Assembly (NCBI GenBank): GCA_927405585.1
Contig: CAKMJS010000099.1
Coordinates: 1-56,556, forward strand
Direction of reading: 5' to 3'
DNA: 56,556 bases
Origin: an uncultured Desulfosporosinus sp.
GTDB taxonomy: Bacteria; Bacillota; Desulfitobacteriia; Desulfitobacteriales; Desulfitobacteriaceae
Positions within the stretch are counted from its first letter, which is position 1, and every line of letters starts with the position of its first letter. Under the pieces are notes generated by a model. That model was given only the letters and a program-made list of their open reading frames with translations, made no database searches and was not told where the DNA came from. A program made the translations under genes and the position numbers. Shown here in pieces: positions 28,648 through 37,379 of this stretch.

Positions 28648-28690
28648 GTCGGTGTTGGATGGAGGGGGATTTTCGCCATTCAGCATCGAC
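28648..28690 (+). ncRNA. Strong hairpin in the leader of the dsr cluster
   Basis: GTCGGTGTTGGATGG (28648-28662) pairs along its full 15 bases with CCATTCAGCATCGAC (28676-28690) using three G-U pairs. The loop AGGGGGATTTTCG displays a G-rich, anti-SD-like AGGGGG. A TTTTCTTC stretch follows. It lies 104 bases upstream of the first gene of the dsr cluster, in an otherwise gene-free 28211-28793 gap where I see nothing else. G-U pairs work in RNA only on this strand, which favours an RNA element (attenuator or leader switch) over a DNA operator. The function is inferred. Confidence 0.5.
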
Positions 28691-28793
28691 TCAATTTTCT
28701 TCAACGAAAAACTTTATGAACGTATGGATTGCATGGTCACAGTAGGTTTATCATAAGGTTTTTTGCTTAGCAAACAACAAGGAGTGATCAATA

Positions 28794-29348
28794 ATGGACA
28801 AGAGCTTGAAAGGCTTACTAAAAGAAAAGAAAGCAACTATTTTGTCAAGGTGGTTCGGAGCGATAATGGAGTCTTATCCCATTGATATAACTGGATTTTT
28901 TCAAAAGCAAGAAGATATGTTTGCAAATCCAGTGGGTCATGCATTTAAGCTGGGGCTAGAGAGTATATTTGAGGCACTCATTGAAGAGAAAGATCTTAGC
29001 GAGGGGTTACCCCTGTTAGACGATATTATCAAGGTCAGGGCAGTGCAAGATTTCACTCCCGCAAAAGCTTTGAGCTTCATTTTCATTCTTAAAAAAATGG
29101 TTAGAGAGGAACTCGAGAAGGAAATCAGGCAGGACCAGATTAGTGATGAGCTATTGAGCTTCGAATCTAAAATTGATGATCTGGCGCTTTTTGCCTTTAA
29201 CATATATGTGAAATGTCGAGAACAAATTAATCAACTTAAAGTCGATGAACTAAAAAGAATGACTTTTACACTCCTAAAAAAAGCCAATCTAATGTATGAA
29301 ATTCCGATGGAAGAAGTTAAACCCAGTGACCAAGAAACTAGTATTTAA
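28794..29348 (+). CDS. RsbRD N-terminal-like domain protein preceding dsrM
   Basis: 184 residues, all-helical, with no catalytic motif. The start KGLLKEKKATILSRWFGAIMESYP and the helices around FFQKQEDMFANPVGHAF and LLDDIIKVRAVQDFTPAKAL resemble the RsbRD_N domain, a globin-like sensor fold found in stressosome proteins. Stand-alone copies often precede dsrMKJOP in sulfate reducers. It lies 17 bases upstream of dsrM and is co-directional, so it is probably an operon member. A regulatory or redox-sensing role is inferred. RBS AAGGAG. Confidence 0.8.
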   Translation: MDKSLKGLLKEKKATILSRWFGAIMESYPIDITGFFQKQEDMFANPVGHAFKLGLESIFEALIEEKDLSEGLPLLDDIIKVRAVQDFTPAKALSFIFILKKMVREELEKEIRQDQISDELLSFESKIDDLALFAFNIYVKCREQINQLKVDELKRMTFTLLKKANLMYEIPMEEVKPSDQETSI

Positions 29349-29365
29349 GGGAAGGAGGTCGTAGA

Positions 29366-30367
29366 GTGAAAGTCTTGTTTTCTCTCCTCGCAGTAATTGT
29401 ACTCATTCTAGTCGCCATCATGGGAGCATATACAACTAGTTTGCATTACACTTTTGGTATCATCATACCTTATTTAGCTCTTACTTTGTTTGTAGGTGGA
29501 TTCATTTACCGAGTTGTTAAATGGGGGCGGTCTCCTGTTCCTTTCCGTATTCCGACAACCATTGGACAGCAGAAGTCACTTCCTTGGATTAAGCAAAATA
29601 AAATTGAAAACCCTACAAGTACTCTCGGTGTTATCGTCAGAATGGCATTAGAGATATTATTCTTCCGCTCGCTTTTCAGGAACACTAAGACGGAATTATC
29701 TCAGGGACCAAAGGGTCCTATACTAGCCTATGGCTCTGCTAAATGGCTTTGGTTAGGTAGTTTGTTCTTTCACTGGTCGTTCCTCATAATTCTGATCCGA
29801 CATCTTAGGTATTTCTTAGATCCCATACCTTTTTCCATTCAAATACTGGAGAGTATTGATGGGATTTTACAAATTGGATTACCTGCAGTTTACTTAACAG
29901 ATGCATTCTTTTTAATAGCAGTAACGTATCTGTTCCTGAGAAGAATTTTTATTCCACAGCTGAAGTACATTTCTTTAGCAGCCGATTTCTTTCCGCTCTT
30001 TTTGATAATGAGCATAGCTTCCACAGGTGTTCTAATGCGTTATTTCTATAAAGTTGATCTGGTTGCCGTCAAACAATTAGCGATTGGATTAGCAACTTTC
30101 CAGCCTGTTCTCCCATCAGGAATTGGGGCTATGTTTTTTGTTCACATTTTCCTAGTCAGTTCTCTTTTCGCCTATTTCCCATTGAGTAAGTTAATGCATA
30201 TGGGGGGCATTTTCATGAGCCCCACTCGTAATATGATTAGTAACAATCGTATGGTTCGACACATTAATCCTTGGAACCAGGAAGTGAAGTATCATACCTA
30301 CGAGCAGTATGAAGATGAATACAGGGATAAAATGAAAAAAGCTGGTATACCGGTAGAAAAGGAGTGA
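29366..30367 (+). CDS. dsrM: DsrM, membrane cytochrome b of the sulfite reduction complex
   Basis: 333 residues. It has an N-terminal hydrophobic helix, then a NarI-like membrane domain of about five helices with His residues suited to heme b (FFHWSFLIILIRHLRYFLDP and FFVHIFLVSSLF...LMHMGG). DsrM takes electrons from menaquinol and passes them to DsrK in the DsrMKJOP complex. The start is GTG with GGGAAGGAGG upstream. dsrK begins six bases after its stop, so translation is probably coupled. Confidence 0.93.
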   Translation: MKVLFSLLAVIVLILVAIMGAYTTSLHYTFGIIIPYLALTLFVGGFIYRVVKWGRSPVPFRIPTTIGQQKSLPWIKQNKIENPTSTLGVIVRMALEILFFRSLFRNTKTELSQGPKGPILAYGSAKWLWLGSLFFHWSFLIILIRHLRYFLDPIPFSIQILESIDGILQIGLPAVYLTDAFFLIAVTYLFLRRIFIPQLKYISLAADFFPLFLIMSIASTGVLMRYFYKVDLVAVKQLAIGLATFQPVLPSGIGAMFFVHIFLVSSLFAYFPLSKLMHMGGIFMSPTRNMISNNRMVRHINPWNQEVKYHTYEQYEDEYRDKMKKAGIPVEKE

Positions 30368-30373
30368 TCCTGG

Positions 30374-31999
30374 ATGGCGAAAGTAGAGAAAGTTAAAACT
30401 CCAAAGCCACAAGAACTATCTCAGATAGATTTCAAACCACCCACAACTGACTGGATGGATACTCCGACAGTCATTAAACCAGGTAACTTTTGTTGGGGAG
30501 GAAAGGAAAAAGACCTTCTGACCCTAGGGTTACCTAATCCTAGACAGTGGTCGCCAGCCGATGAGGATTGGAAGTTGCCAGAGGGCTGGGAATCAACCAT
30601 CTTAGAGGGAATGGCAGAAAGGCTTGCAAAGTATCGCTCTTTCAAAATATTCATGGATATATGTGTACGATGCGGTGCCTGTGCTGATAAATGCCACTTC
30701 TATATTGCCACGGGTGATCCTAAAAACATGCCAGTTCTGAGAGCGGAATTGATTCGGTCAGTCTATAAAAAATATTTCACGACGTCTGGCAAATTTCTCG
30801 GGAAATTAGCAGGGGCGAGAGAACTTAATGAAGATGTGTTAAAGGAATGGTGGTCTTACTTCTTTCAGTGTACTGAGTGCCGTCGCTGTTCTGTCTTCTG
30901 TCCATATGGTATCGATCAAGCAGAGGTAACGATCATTGGCAGGGAACTTCTTAACTTAGTCGGCTTGAACATTGATTGGATCTCAGGACCTGCAGCAAAT
31001 TGCTATATGAAGGGTAATCACCTTGGACTGGAACCACATGCAATAACGGGTAACATTGAAACTATGTGCGATGATATTGAGGATATTACCGGAATTAGGG
31101 TAAACCCAACCTTTAACAGAAAAGGTGCTGAGATATTATTTATCACTCCCTCAGGAGATCTTTTAGGTGAACCAGGAATTCAAACCTGCATGGGATATCT
31201 CATGCTTTTCCATGAACTAGGTCTTGACTACACATGGAGTACGTACGCTTCCGAGGGAGGAAACTTCGGTTTCTTTACTTCGAATGACATGGCCAAGAGG
31301 CTTAATTACAAAATTTATGCAGAGGCCAAACGATTAGGGGTTAAATGGATTCTTGGTGGAGAGTGCGGTCACATGTGGAGAGTCCTGAGTCAATACATGG
31401 ATACTTGGCACGGACCAGCTGATTTCCTAGAAGTTCCAAAGTCCCCGATTACCGGTACGGTCTTTGAAAATGCAAGTTCTACTAAGATGATTCATATCTC
31501 CGAGTTTACGGCTGACTTAATTAAACACAAAAAGTTAAACCTAGACCCCAGTCGCAACGATCACCTGAAGGTAACCTATCATGATTCATGTAACCCTTCC
31601 AGGGGTATGGGACTTCTGGATGAGCCGCGAGAAGTCATTAAGGCTGTTTGTAATAATTTCTACGAGATGCCTGAGAGCACAATTCGAGAAAAGACATTCT
31701 GTTGTGGAAGTGGATCTGGACTCAACGCATCGGAAAATATGGAACAGCGGATGAGAGGCGGATTTCCACGAGCCAATGCAGTTAAGTATGTTAAAGAAAA
31801 GCATGGGGTTAATATGCTTGCTAACATTTGTGCTGTTGACAGGGCAGCACTTCCAGCTCTAATGGACTACTGGAATCCTGGTGTAGGGGTTACAGGGGTG
31901 ACCGAGTTAGTGGCTAATGCTTTAGTGATGAAAGGTGAAAAAGAGAGAACTACTAATTTACGCTTTGAAGATTTACCTGGAAAAGGGGGAGATGAGTAA
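30374..31999 (+). CDS. dsrK: DsrK, HdrD-like iron-sulfur catalytic subunit
   Basis: 541 residues, cytoplasmic. Two ferredoxin-type sites appear in the first third: CVRCGACADKC and CTECRRCSVFC followed by PYG. Two CCG-type domains follow, with GGECGHMWRV, HDSCNPSRGMG and TFCCGSGSG, as in heterodisulfide reductase HdrD. DsrK is thought to reduce the DsrC trisulfide formed during sulfite reduction. It shares a base with dsrJ (TAATG overlap), a sign of coupled translation. Confidence 0.95.
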   Translation: MAKVEKVKTPKPQELSQIDFKPPTTDWMDTPTVIKPGNFCWGGKEKDLLTLGLPNPRQWSPADEDWKLPEGWESTILEGMAERLAKYRSFKIFMDICVRCGACADKCHFYIATGDPKNMPVLRAELIRSVYKKYFTTSGKFLGKLAGARELNEDVLKEWWSYFFQCTECRRCSVFCPYGIDQAEVTIIGRELLNLVGLNIDWISGPAANCYMKGNHLGLEPHAITGNIETMCDDIEDITGIRVNPTFNRKGAEILFITPSGDLLGEPGIQTCMGYLMLFHELGLDYTWSTYASEGGNFGFFTSNDMAKRLNYKIYAEAKRLGVKWILGGECGHMWRVLSQYMDTWHGPADFLEVPKSPITGTVFENASSTKMIHISEFTADLIKHKKLNLDPSRNDHLKVTYHDSCNPSRGMGLLDEPREVIKAVCNNFYEMPESTIREKTFCCGSGSGLNASENMEQRMRGGFPRANAVKYVKEKHGVNMLANICAVDRAALPALMDYWNPGVGVTGVTELVANALVMKGEKERTTNLRFEDLPGKGGDE

Positions 32000-32454
32000 T
32001 GTATAAAGGTGGAAAAATAATTGCATCACTCATTATCTTTGTTGGACTTCTCACTATACCCTTCTTCTATAATATGGGAAAAGTCAATGCTGGTCCGGAA
32101 ATTAATCTAGACACTCCGGCCATCTTGGCGCTAGCGCCTGCTGATCAGCAGTGTGTTGAGTCTCCAGAGGTTATGAAGGCTAATCATATGCAACTGCTCA
32201 ATCAATGGCGCGAAGCAGCTGTTCGCGATGGTCAGTCTGTATATATCAATAGTCAAGGTAAGTCCTTTGAAATTAGTCTTCAAAATACGTGTTTAAACTG
32301 TCATTCAACCGAGGCTGAAAAAGCATCAGTTACTGGAGGAATGAGTAACCCAGCGTTTGGTTCTACTCAATTTTGTGCTTCGTGTCATGATTATAACGCT
32401 GTCCAGCCATTATGTTATACCTGCCATATAGGGTCAAAGGAGGCAGCGAAATGA
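31999..32454 (+). CDS. dsrJ: DsrJ, triheme cytochrome c
   Basis: 151 residues. An uncleaved-looking N-terminal hydrophobic segment (about 6-25) directs the rest outside the membrane. Three CxxCH heme sites are present: CLNCH at 98-102, CASCH at 126-130 and CYTCH at 139-143. Cys52 (QQCVES) could be the unusual distal cysteine ligand reported for DsrJ elsewhere. It starts inside the dsrK stop (TAATG) and ends inside the dsrO start (ATGA), so the genes are tightly coupled. Confidence 0.95.
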   Translation: MYKGGKIIASLIIFVGLLTIPFFYNMGKVNAGPEINLDTPAILALAPADQQCVESPEVMKANHMQLLNQWREAAVRDGQSVYINSQGKSFEISLQNTCLNCHSTEAEKASVTGGMSNPAFGSTQFCASCHDYNAVQPLCYTCHIGSKEAAK

Positions 32455-33251
32455 GCATTAATCGACGACAATTTCTAAGAAGAGCTGGTATGCTCACTGC
32501 ATTAGGATTTGGGGGCGCCGTTGCTTTTACTGGGTTTCGAAAAAAAGAAGTTGCGGAAGCAGCAGAATATTCCCTTAAGCAAAAGGCAGTATTAGCAACC
32601 CGCTGGGCGATGGTTGTTGATATGAGCAAATTTAAAACTGAAGATGACTTTAACCGAGTGACAGAAGCGTGTCACAGACTCCATAATGTCCCAGATTTCA
32701 AAAATACTAAGGATGAAATCAAATGGATCTGGAAAGATGACTACCATCATTCTTTTGCTGGTGGACATAATCAATATTTGGATGAGCATATTGTTCATAG
32801 TCCTTTTATGGTATTATGTAATCATTGCGAAAATCCTCCTTGCGTCAAGGCTTGTCCCACTCAAGCAACGTTTAAGAGGAGAGACGGAATCGTAGCAATG
32901 GATTTTCATCGCTGTATCGGATGTCGATTCTGCATGGCAGCCTGTCCCTTCGGTGCCAGAAGCTTTAATTTCAAAGATCCAAGACCCTTTATCAATGAGG
33001 TATCTCCAGAATATCCAACTAGGACTGCAGGGGTTGTGGAGAAATGCAATTTTTGCTATGAACGTTTGGCAAAAGGTGAACAGCCTGCATGTGTGGAGAA
33101 GTCCAATGGGGGGTTGATTTTTGGAGATCTGGATAACCCCAATTCAGAAGTAAGGAAAATTGTCAGTACAAAATTCACTATTCGGCGTAAACCCGAGCTC
33201 GGCACCCAGCCATGCGTTTACTACCTAGTAGGGGGTGACGATCATGCTTGA
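32451..33251 (+). CDS. dsrO: DsrO, Tat-exported ferredoxin-like subunit
   Basis: 266 residues from the ATG at 32451, which overlaps the dsrJ stop by four bases. A frame extending upstream to 32412 lacks a signal peptide start. The N terminus is a Tat signal, NRRQFLRRAGMLTALGFGGA. Three or more 4Fe-4S sites follow: CNHCENPPCVKACPTQA, CIGCRFCMAACPFGA and the later CNFCYERL. DsrO relays electrons between DsrP and DsrJ on the outer face. AAGGAGG RBS inside dsrJ. Confidence 0.94.
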   Translation: MSINRRQFLRRAGMLTALGFGGAVAFTGFRKKEVAEAAEYSLKQKAVLATRWAMVVDMSKFKTEDDFNRVTEACHRLHNVPDFKNTKDEIKWIWKDDYHHSFAGGHNQYLDEHIVHSPFMVLCNHCENPPCVKACPTQATFKRRDGIVAMDFHRCIGCRFCMAACPFGARSFNFKDPRPFINEVSPEYPTRTAGVVEKCNFCYERLAKGEQPACVEKSNGGLIFGDLDNPNSEVRKIVSTKFTIRRKPELGTQPCVYYLVGGDDHA

Positions 33252-34407
33252 AAAAGCTCTGACTGGTAGTAAAAAGTATTGGGCATGGATCTGCCTTTTA
33301 CTGGCCGTAATTGCTGTAGGCTTCTACGCATATCTCAATCAGTTTAATAATGGTCTTGGCGTAACTGGCATGAGCAGAGATGTTTCCTGGGGTTTGTACA
33401 TCGCACAGTTTACGTTTCTAGTCGGAGTTGCTGCTTCCGCCGTTATGCTTGTCTTACCTTATTATCTACATGATTTTAAGAAGTTTGGTAAAATGGTCAT
33501 TCTTGGTGAGTTTCTAGCAATACCAGCTGTGATCATGTGTATGTTATTCATCGTGGTAGATTTAGGACAACCAATGCGGATTATGAATGTTATTCTGTAT
33601 CCGAGTCCACGTTCGGTCATGTTTTATGATATGTGCGTCTTGATCGGTTACCTCTGTATTAACTTGGTCGTCGGCTGGACGACACTTGGAGCAGAACGCA
33701 AAGGAACTCCACCGCCAGCTTGGGTTAAACCCATAATATATCTCTCGATCCCTTGGGCTGTTAGTATTCACACTGTGACCGCCTTCTTATATGCTGGACT
33801 TCCCGGTCACCACCTTTGGTTATCAGCTATTATGGCAGCTCGCTTTCTGGCATCCGCCTTTGCAGCAGGTCCCGCCATTCTGATACTCCTGTGCTTGATC
33901 GTCAGACAGGTCAGTAAATTTAACCCAGACCCAGAGGGTGGAGCTATCCAATCACTGGTTAAAATCGTAAGGTATGCCATGATTGCGAATGTCTTCTTCT
34001 TCGTTTTAGAGTTGTTCACTGCCTTCTATAGTAATATTCCTGAATACAGTGCTTCCTTAAGGTATATCTTTTTTGGATTGGATGGACATTCAAACCTAGT
34101 TCCCTTTATGTGGACAGCCGTTTTTCTTGCCTTTGCAGGGATTTTGTTGCTGGTTTTCCCACAAACACGGAAGAATGGCAAGATCTTACCCTTTGCCCTA
34201 CTAGCAATTATCATAGCTAACTGGATTGACAAAGGAATGATCCTCATTGTTGCAGGATTTGTGCCAAATTCCTTTGAAAGAGTCGTAGAGTATACACCAA
34301 CCTTGAATGAGATTTTAGTCACTCTGGGTGTATATGGAATCGGTCTCCTGCTAATTACCGTTCTCTATAAAGTGGCTATCTCTGTTCGGGAAGAGAAAGA
34401 TAGCTAG
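33244..34407 (+). CDS. dsrP: DsrP, NrfD-like quinone-interacting membrane subunit
   Basis: About 387 residues from the ATG at 33244, with GGGGGTGA six bases upstream; a GTG at 33235 is possible. About ten membrane helices are visible, with the NrfD/PsrC features VSWGLYIAQFTFLVGVAASAVML near the N terminus and WTAVFLAFAGILLLVFP later. It overlaps the dsrO stop. It exchanges electrons with menaquinone and DsrO. It ends in TAG. A 90-base gap then separates it from dsrC. Confidence 0.94.
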   Translation: MLEKALTGSKKYWAWICLLLAVIAVGFYAYLNQFNNGLGVTGMSRDVSWGLYIAQFTFLVGVAASAVMLVLPYYLHDFKKFGKMVILGEFLAIPAVIMCMLFIVVDLGQPMRIMNVILYPSPRSVMFYDMCVLIGYLCINLVVGWTTLGAERKGTPPPAWVKPIIYLSIPWAVSIHTVTAFLYAGLPGHHLWLSAIMAARFLASAFAAGPAILILLCLIVRQVSKFNPDPEGGAIQSLVKIVRYAMIANVFFFVLELFTAFYSNIPEYSASLRYIFFGLDGHSNLVPFMWTAVFLAFAGILLLVFPQTRKNGKILPFALLAIIIANWIDKGMILIVAGFVPNSFERVVEYTPTLNEILVTLGVYGIGLLLITVLYKVAISVREEKDS

Positions 34408-34497
34408 ACGTAGCTACGTTTTGATACTTGTTTAGGGAAAAGTGATGAACTCAAACAAGATCAATTTTAATAAACTCACTATAAGGAGGAAAATAAA

Positions 34498-34815
34498 ATG
34501 GCTCAACTTAAAGTCGGAGATTTAGTTATTGAATTGGATGAAGATGGATTTCTCGAGGATCATTCAGCTTGGACTGAAGAAGTGGCACTTGCCCTCGCTG
34601 CTACTGAGGAAGTCGAAGAACTTACCGAAGAACACTGGAAGATGATCAATTACCTCAGAGACTATTATGATCAATTTGGTGTTGCACCAATGGTTCGTAA
34701 AATGTGTAAAGACACTGGTTTCGATCAAAAGAAAATTTACGTACTATTTCCTGCAGGTCCAGGGAAGGGCGCATGCAAAATCGCCGGACTTCCTAAACCA
34801 ACTGGTTGCGTCTAA
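34498..34815 (+). CDS. dsrC: DsrC/TusE-family sulfur carrier protein
   Basis: 105 residues. Both functional cysteines are present near the flexible C terminus: Cys93 and the penultimate Cys104 in GACKIAGLPKPTGCV, which marks true DsrC able to form the intramolecular trisulfide. It carries sulfite-derived sulfur from DsrAB to DsrK. dsrAB are not in this window. It follows dsrP and ends at a strong terminator, consistent with being the last gene of the cluster. RBS AAGGAGGAAA. Confidence 0.96.
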   Translation: MAQLKVGDLVIELDEDGFLEDHSAWTEEVALALAATEEVEELTEEHWKMINYLRDYYDQFGVAPMVRKMCKDTGFDQKKIYVLFPAGPGKGACKIAGLPKPTGCV

Positions 34816-34825
34816 TTTACAATAA

Positions 34826-34853
34826 GGGGGGCTTGAATGCCCCCCGTTTTTTT
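34826..34853 (+). terminator. Terminator after dsrC
   Basis: GGGGGGC-TTGAAT-GCCCCCC is a perfect seven-base stem followed by G and seven T. It lies 11 bases after the dsrC stop. Confidence 0.95.
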
Positions 34854-34927
34854 ATTTAATATGTTTATCTGATAAATATGGCACAGTGAGTGAATAAGAG
34901 CTGCTTTCAAGGCATTTATTTGTCTAG

Positions 34928-34955
34928 CCTAGGCCTGATTTTGGCTTAGGTTTTT
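34928..34955 (+). terminator. Second, weaker terminator-like hairpin downstream of dsrC
   Basis: CCTAGGCC pairs with GGCTTAGG (one G-U pair) over TGATTTT and is followed by TTTTT. It is either a backup terminator for dsrC or the terminator of a lost gene. The remainder of the gap 34956-35100 shows nothing clear. Confidence 0.6.
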
Positions 34956-35085
34956 GTCGAGTTTAAAAGCTTATTCCTGATAAATACTAATCCAATTTTT
35001 CAATCAGCATTGTAGATTTAAAGAGAGAAGTATAATCCTTATTGTGTTTGCTTATTGGTCAGATTTTGACTATGATAATATCTGA

Positions 35086-35130
35086 ACTCGTTCATCACAA
35101 AAACCCCACTTATTGAAATGGGGGTCTTAA
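35086..35130. repeat. Degraded copy of the CCCACTT/AAGTGGG hairpin repeat
   Basis: GAACTCGTTCA (35086 region) followed by ACCCCACTT...AAATGGGGGTCTT matches the order seen at 10.76-10.85 kb, with internal sequence deleted. It lies just upstream of the aldolase. The ORF start at 35118 inside it is unlikely to be the real one. Confidence 0.5.
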
Positions 35131-35222
35131 TAATGGATACGTATAAGGTGATAGATGGTCTTATATCTTCATTAAGTAATATTAACAGCGAAGCTAGAAG
35201 TATAAGGGGGAACATCAACATC

Positions 35223-35873
35223 ATGAATCAGATACTAGATACCTGCCAGAAAGTTGTCGAGAAGGGGATCGAAATGCTGGCAACGAACCTCACGGTTGGG
35301 ACCTGGGGGAATATTAGTTGCCGGGTACCTGGAGAAGACTATATTGCTATCACCCCGACGGGAATGAGTTACGACTCGTTGCTGCCTGAAGATATTGTTG
35401 TTTTGGATCTGAGAGGAAAAATTATCATCGGATCCCGTAAACCTTCTGTTGAAGTACCCTTACATTTGGCGATTTATAATGCTCGTGAGGACGTAATGGC
35501 AATAGTGCATACTCATAGTGCTTATGCAACCGCAATGGCTGTGGCGAGGAGAGGAATTCCTGGATCCGTTGAAGATTTGGTACAGATTGTCGGTGGGAAT
35601 GTACGTGTTAATGAATACGCACTGCCTGGAACAGTGCAACTTGGTATCAATACAGTCAAGGCAATGGAAGGGCGAAATGCAGTCTTACTAGCGAACCACG
35701 GGATGCTAGGCGCAGGTCGGAACTTAGATGAAGCCTTTCGAGTTTGCCAAGTCGTTGAAAAATCGGCGCAAGTAACACTTCTGGCACAACTATTGGGCGG
35801 TGTGGTCGAATTATCTCAAGACGATATTGATGGAATGCGAAGTTATTATATTAAGGGATATGGTCAAGAATAG
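35223..35873 (+). CDS. Class II aldolase/adducin family protein (fuculose-phosphate aldolase-like)
   Basis: 216 residues from the ATG at 35223 with AAGGGGGAAC upstream; the longer frame from 35118 begins in a repeat. Landmarks are the N-terminal GTWGNISCR, the zinc-ligand HTHSAYATAMA block and the later NHGMLGAG. Family members cleave sugar 1-phosphates or related aldols using Zn. The gene after it is S-adenosylhomocysteine hydrolase. Some family members cleave 5-deoxy-pentulose 1-phosphates from SAM by-products, so a role in salvage of 5'-deoxyadenosine or methylthioadenosine carbon is plausible but not shown. It ends in TAG. Confidence 0.85.
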   Translation: MNQILDTCQKVVEKGIEMLATNLTVGTWGNISCRVPGEDYIAITPTGMSYDSLLPEDIVVLDLRGKIIIGSRKPSVEVPLHLAIYNAREDVMAIVHTHSAYATAMAVARRGIPGSVEDLVQIVGGNVRVNEYALPGTVQLGINTVKAMEGRNAVLLANHGMLGAGRNLDEAFRVCQVVEKSAQVTLLAQLLGGVVELSQDDIDGMRSYYIKGYGQE

Positions 35874-36055
35874 TAAAGAGAAACAGAAAGATGAGTAGAA
35901 TATAATATACTAAACAATATAATTTTCCTTATATTGAAGAATTAATGGTCGTTTCAGAGTATAATAAGGACATACAAGGACTTAGACTTGATCCTCACGA
36001 AATAGTAATGAGTGGATCGATTTCTAAGCTAGTGATCAAAGAAAGTAGGTATATT

Positions 36056-37312
36056 ATGAAATCAACAATACGAGACATAGCGTTAGCTCCGCTGGGGCAG
36101 CGAAAAATTGATTGGGTGGCTCCGCGCATGCAAGTGCTCAATATGATACGTCAGGAATTTGTGGATCAATTGCCCTTTGCAGGTAAGAAAGTCGTTATTT
36201 GCTTACATTTAGAGGCCAAAACGGCTTATCTTGCGCATGTTATTAGAGCAGGTGGCGCCGAGGTAACTGTGGTTGCTAGCAACCCACTTTCTACTCAGGA
36301 CGACGTAGTCGCTGCCTTAGTCCAACAAGGAATCGGAGCTCACGCTTGGCACAATGCAACTGAAGAAGAATTTAATCATCATCTCCAATTAGCTCTCGAT
36401 ACTGAACCTGACTTTATTATTGATGACGGTGGAGATCTAGTTTCGACAATGCATACAACTCGTCCTGAACTTCTTCAGAAAGTTAAGGGAGGCGCAGAAG
36501 AGACGACGACGGGTGTTCTTCGCTTACATTCAATGGAGCGAGATGGAGTTCTGAAGTTTCCGATGATTGCGGTTAATGATGCACAATGTAAGTACTTGTT
36601 TGATAATAGATATGGTACTGGGCAATCCGTTTGGGATGGGATCATGCGAACGACGAATTTGGTAGTGGCAGGTAAAACAGCTGTCGTTGCCGGGTATGGA
36701 TGGTGTGGTAAAGGCGTAGCACTTCGTGCCAAAGGATTAGGCGCACGAGCCATCATATGTGAAATTAACCCCATTAAAGCCAATGAAGCCTTGATGGATG
36801 GCTTTGAAGTCATGCCGATGGGTGAGGCAGCTAAGTATGGAGATTTCTTCATAACGGTAACGGGTAACACAGACGTTATTAACAAGGAACACTTTGTGTT
36901 AATGAAGTCAGGTGCAATTATGTGTAATGCTGGACACTTCGATGTGGAGGTCAACGTAAATCAGCTCAAAAAAATCGCAGTCTCTGAACGAATTGCACGG
37001 TCTAACATCACAGAATACACTCTTCCAGGTGGGCAACAATTGTACCTGTTGGCTGAGGGACGATTAGTCAACCTAGCTGCAGGAGATGGTCATCCTGCCG
37101 AGGTTATGGACATGACATTTGCTTTACAGGCACTGTCACTTCAATACGTTGCTAAGAATTATGAGAAACTAACCGCTTCTGTTTACCAAGTGAATACTGA
37201 AATTGATGAGAGAGTTGCAATGCTTAAACTTCAGTCGCTAGGGTTATCGATTGATAAATTAACGGAGGAGCAAGTAGGATATCTCGCATCTTGGAGTTCT
37301 GAAGAGGGCTGA
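36056..37312 (+). CDS. ahcY: S-adenosylhomocysteine hydrolase
   Basis: About 418 residues from the ATG at 36056 (MKSTIRDIALAPLGQRKIDW), the family-typical start; an upstream in-frame ATG at 35945 would add 37 atypical residues. Substrate domain: HLEAKTAYLAHVI, ASNPLSTQDDVVAAL and DDGGDLV. NAD domain: VVAGYGWCGKGVALRAKGLGA and the C-terminal NLAAGDGHPAEVMD. It splits S-adenosylhomocysteine to adenosine and homocysteine, clearing the product of SAM methylation. It lies 182 bases after the aldolase and is closed by a terminator. Some anaerobes use S-inosylhomocysteine instead, which cannot be excluded. Confidence 0.93.
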   Translation: MKSTIRDIALAPLGQRKIDWVAPRMQVLNMIRQEFVDQLPFAGKKVVICLHLEAKTAYLAHVIRAGGAEVTVVASNPLSTQDDVVAALVQQGIGAHAWHNATEEEFNHHLQLALDTEPDFIIDDGGDLVSTMHTTRPELLQKVKGGAEETTTGVLRLHSMERDGVLKFPMIAVNDAQCKYLFDNRYGTGQSVWDGIMRTTNLVVAGKTAVVAGYGWCGKGVALRAKGLGARAIICEINPIKANEALMDGFEVMPMGEAAKYGDFFITVTGNTDVINKEHFVLMKSGAIMCNAGHFDVEVNVNQLKKIAVSERIARSNITEYTLPGGQQLYLLAEGRLVNLAAGDGHPAEVMDMTFALQALSLQYVAKNYEKLTASVYQVNTEIDERVAMLKLQSLGLSIDKLTEEQVGYLASWSSEEG

Positions 37313-37347
37313 ACTCCCATCTTTCCGTTAAGGAATTGATGGATTTG

Positions 37348-37375
37348 AAAACACCGTTTCACACGGTGTTTTTTC
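37348..37375 (+). terminator. Terminator after ahcY
   Basis: AAAACACCGT-TTCAC-ACGGTGTTTT followed by TT is a clean hairpin 35 bases after the stop. Confidence 0.9.
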
Positions 37376-37379
37376 AGTT

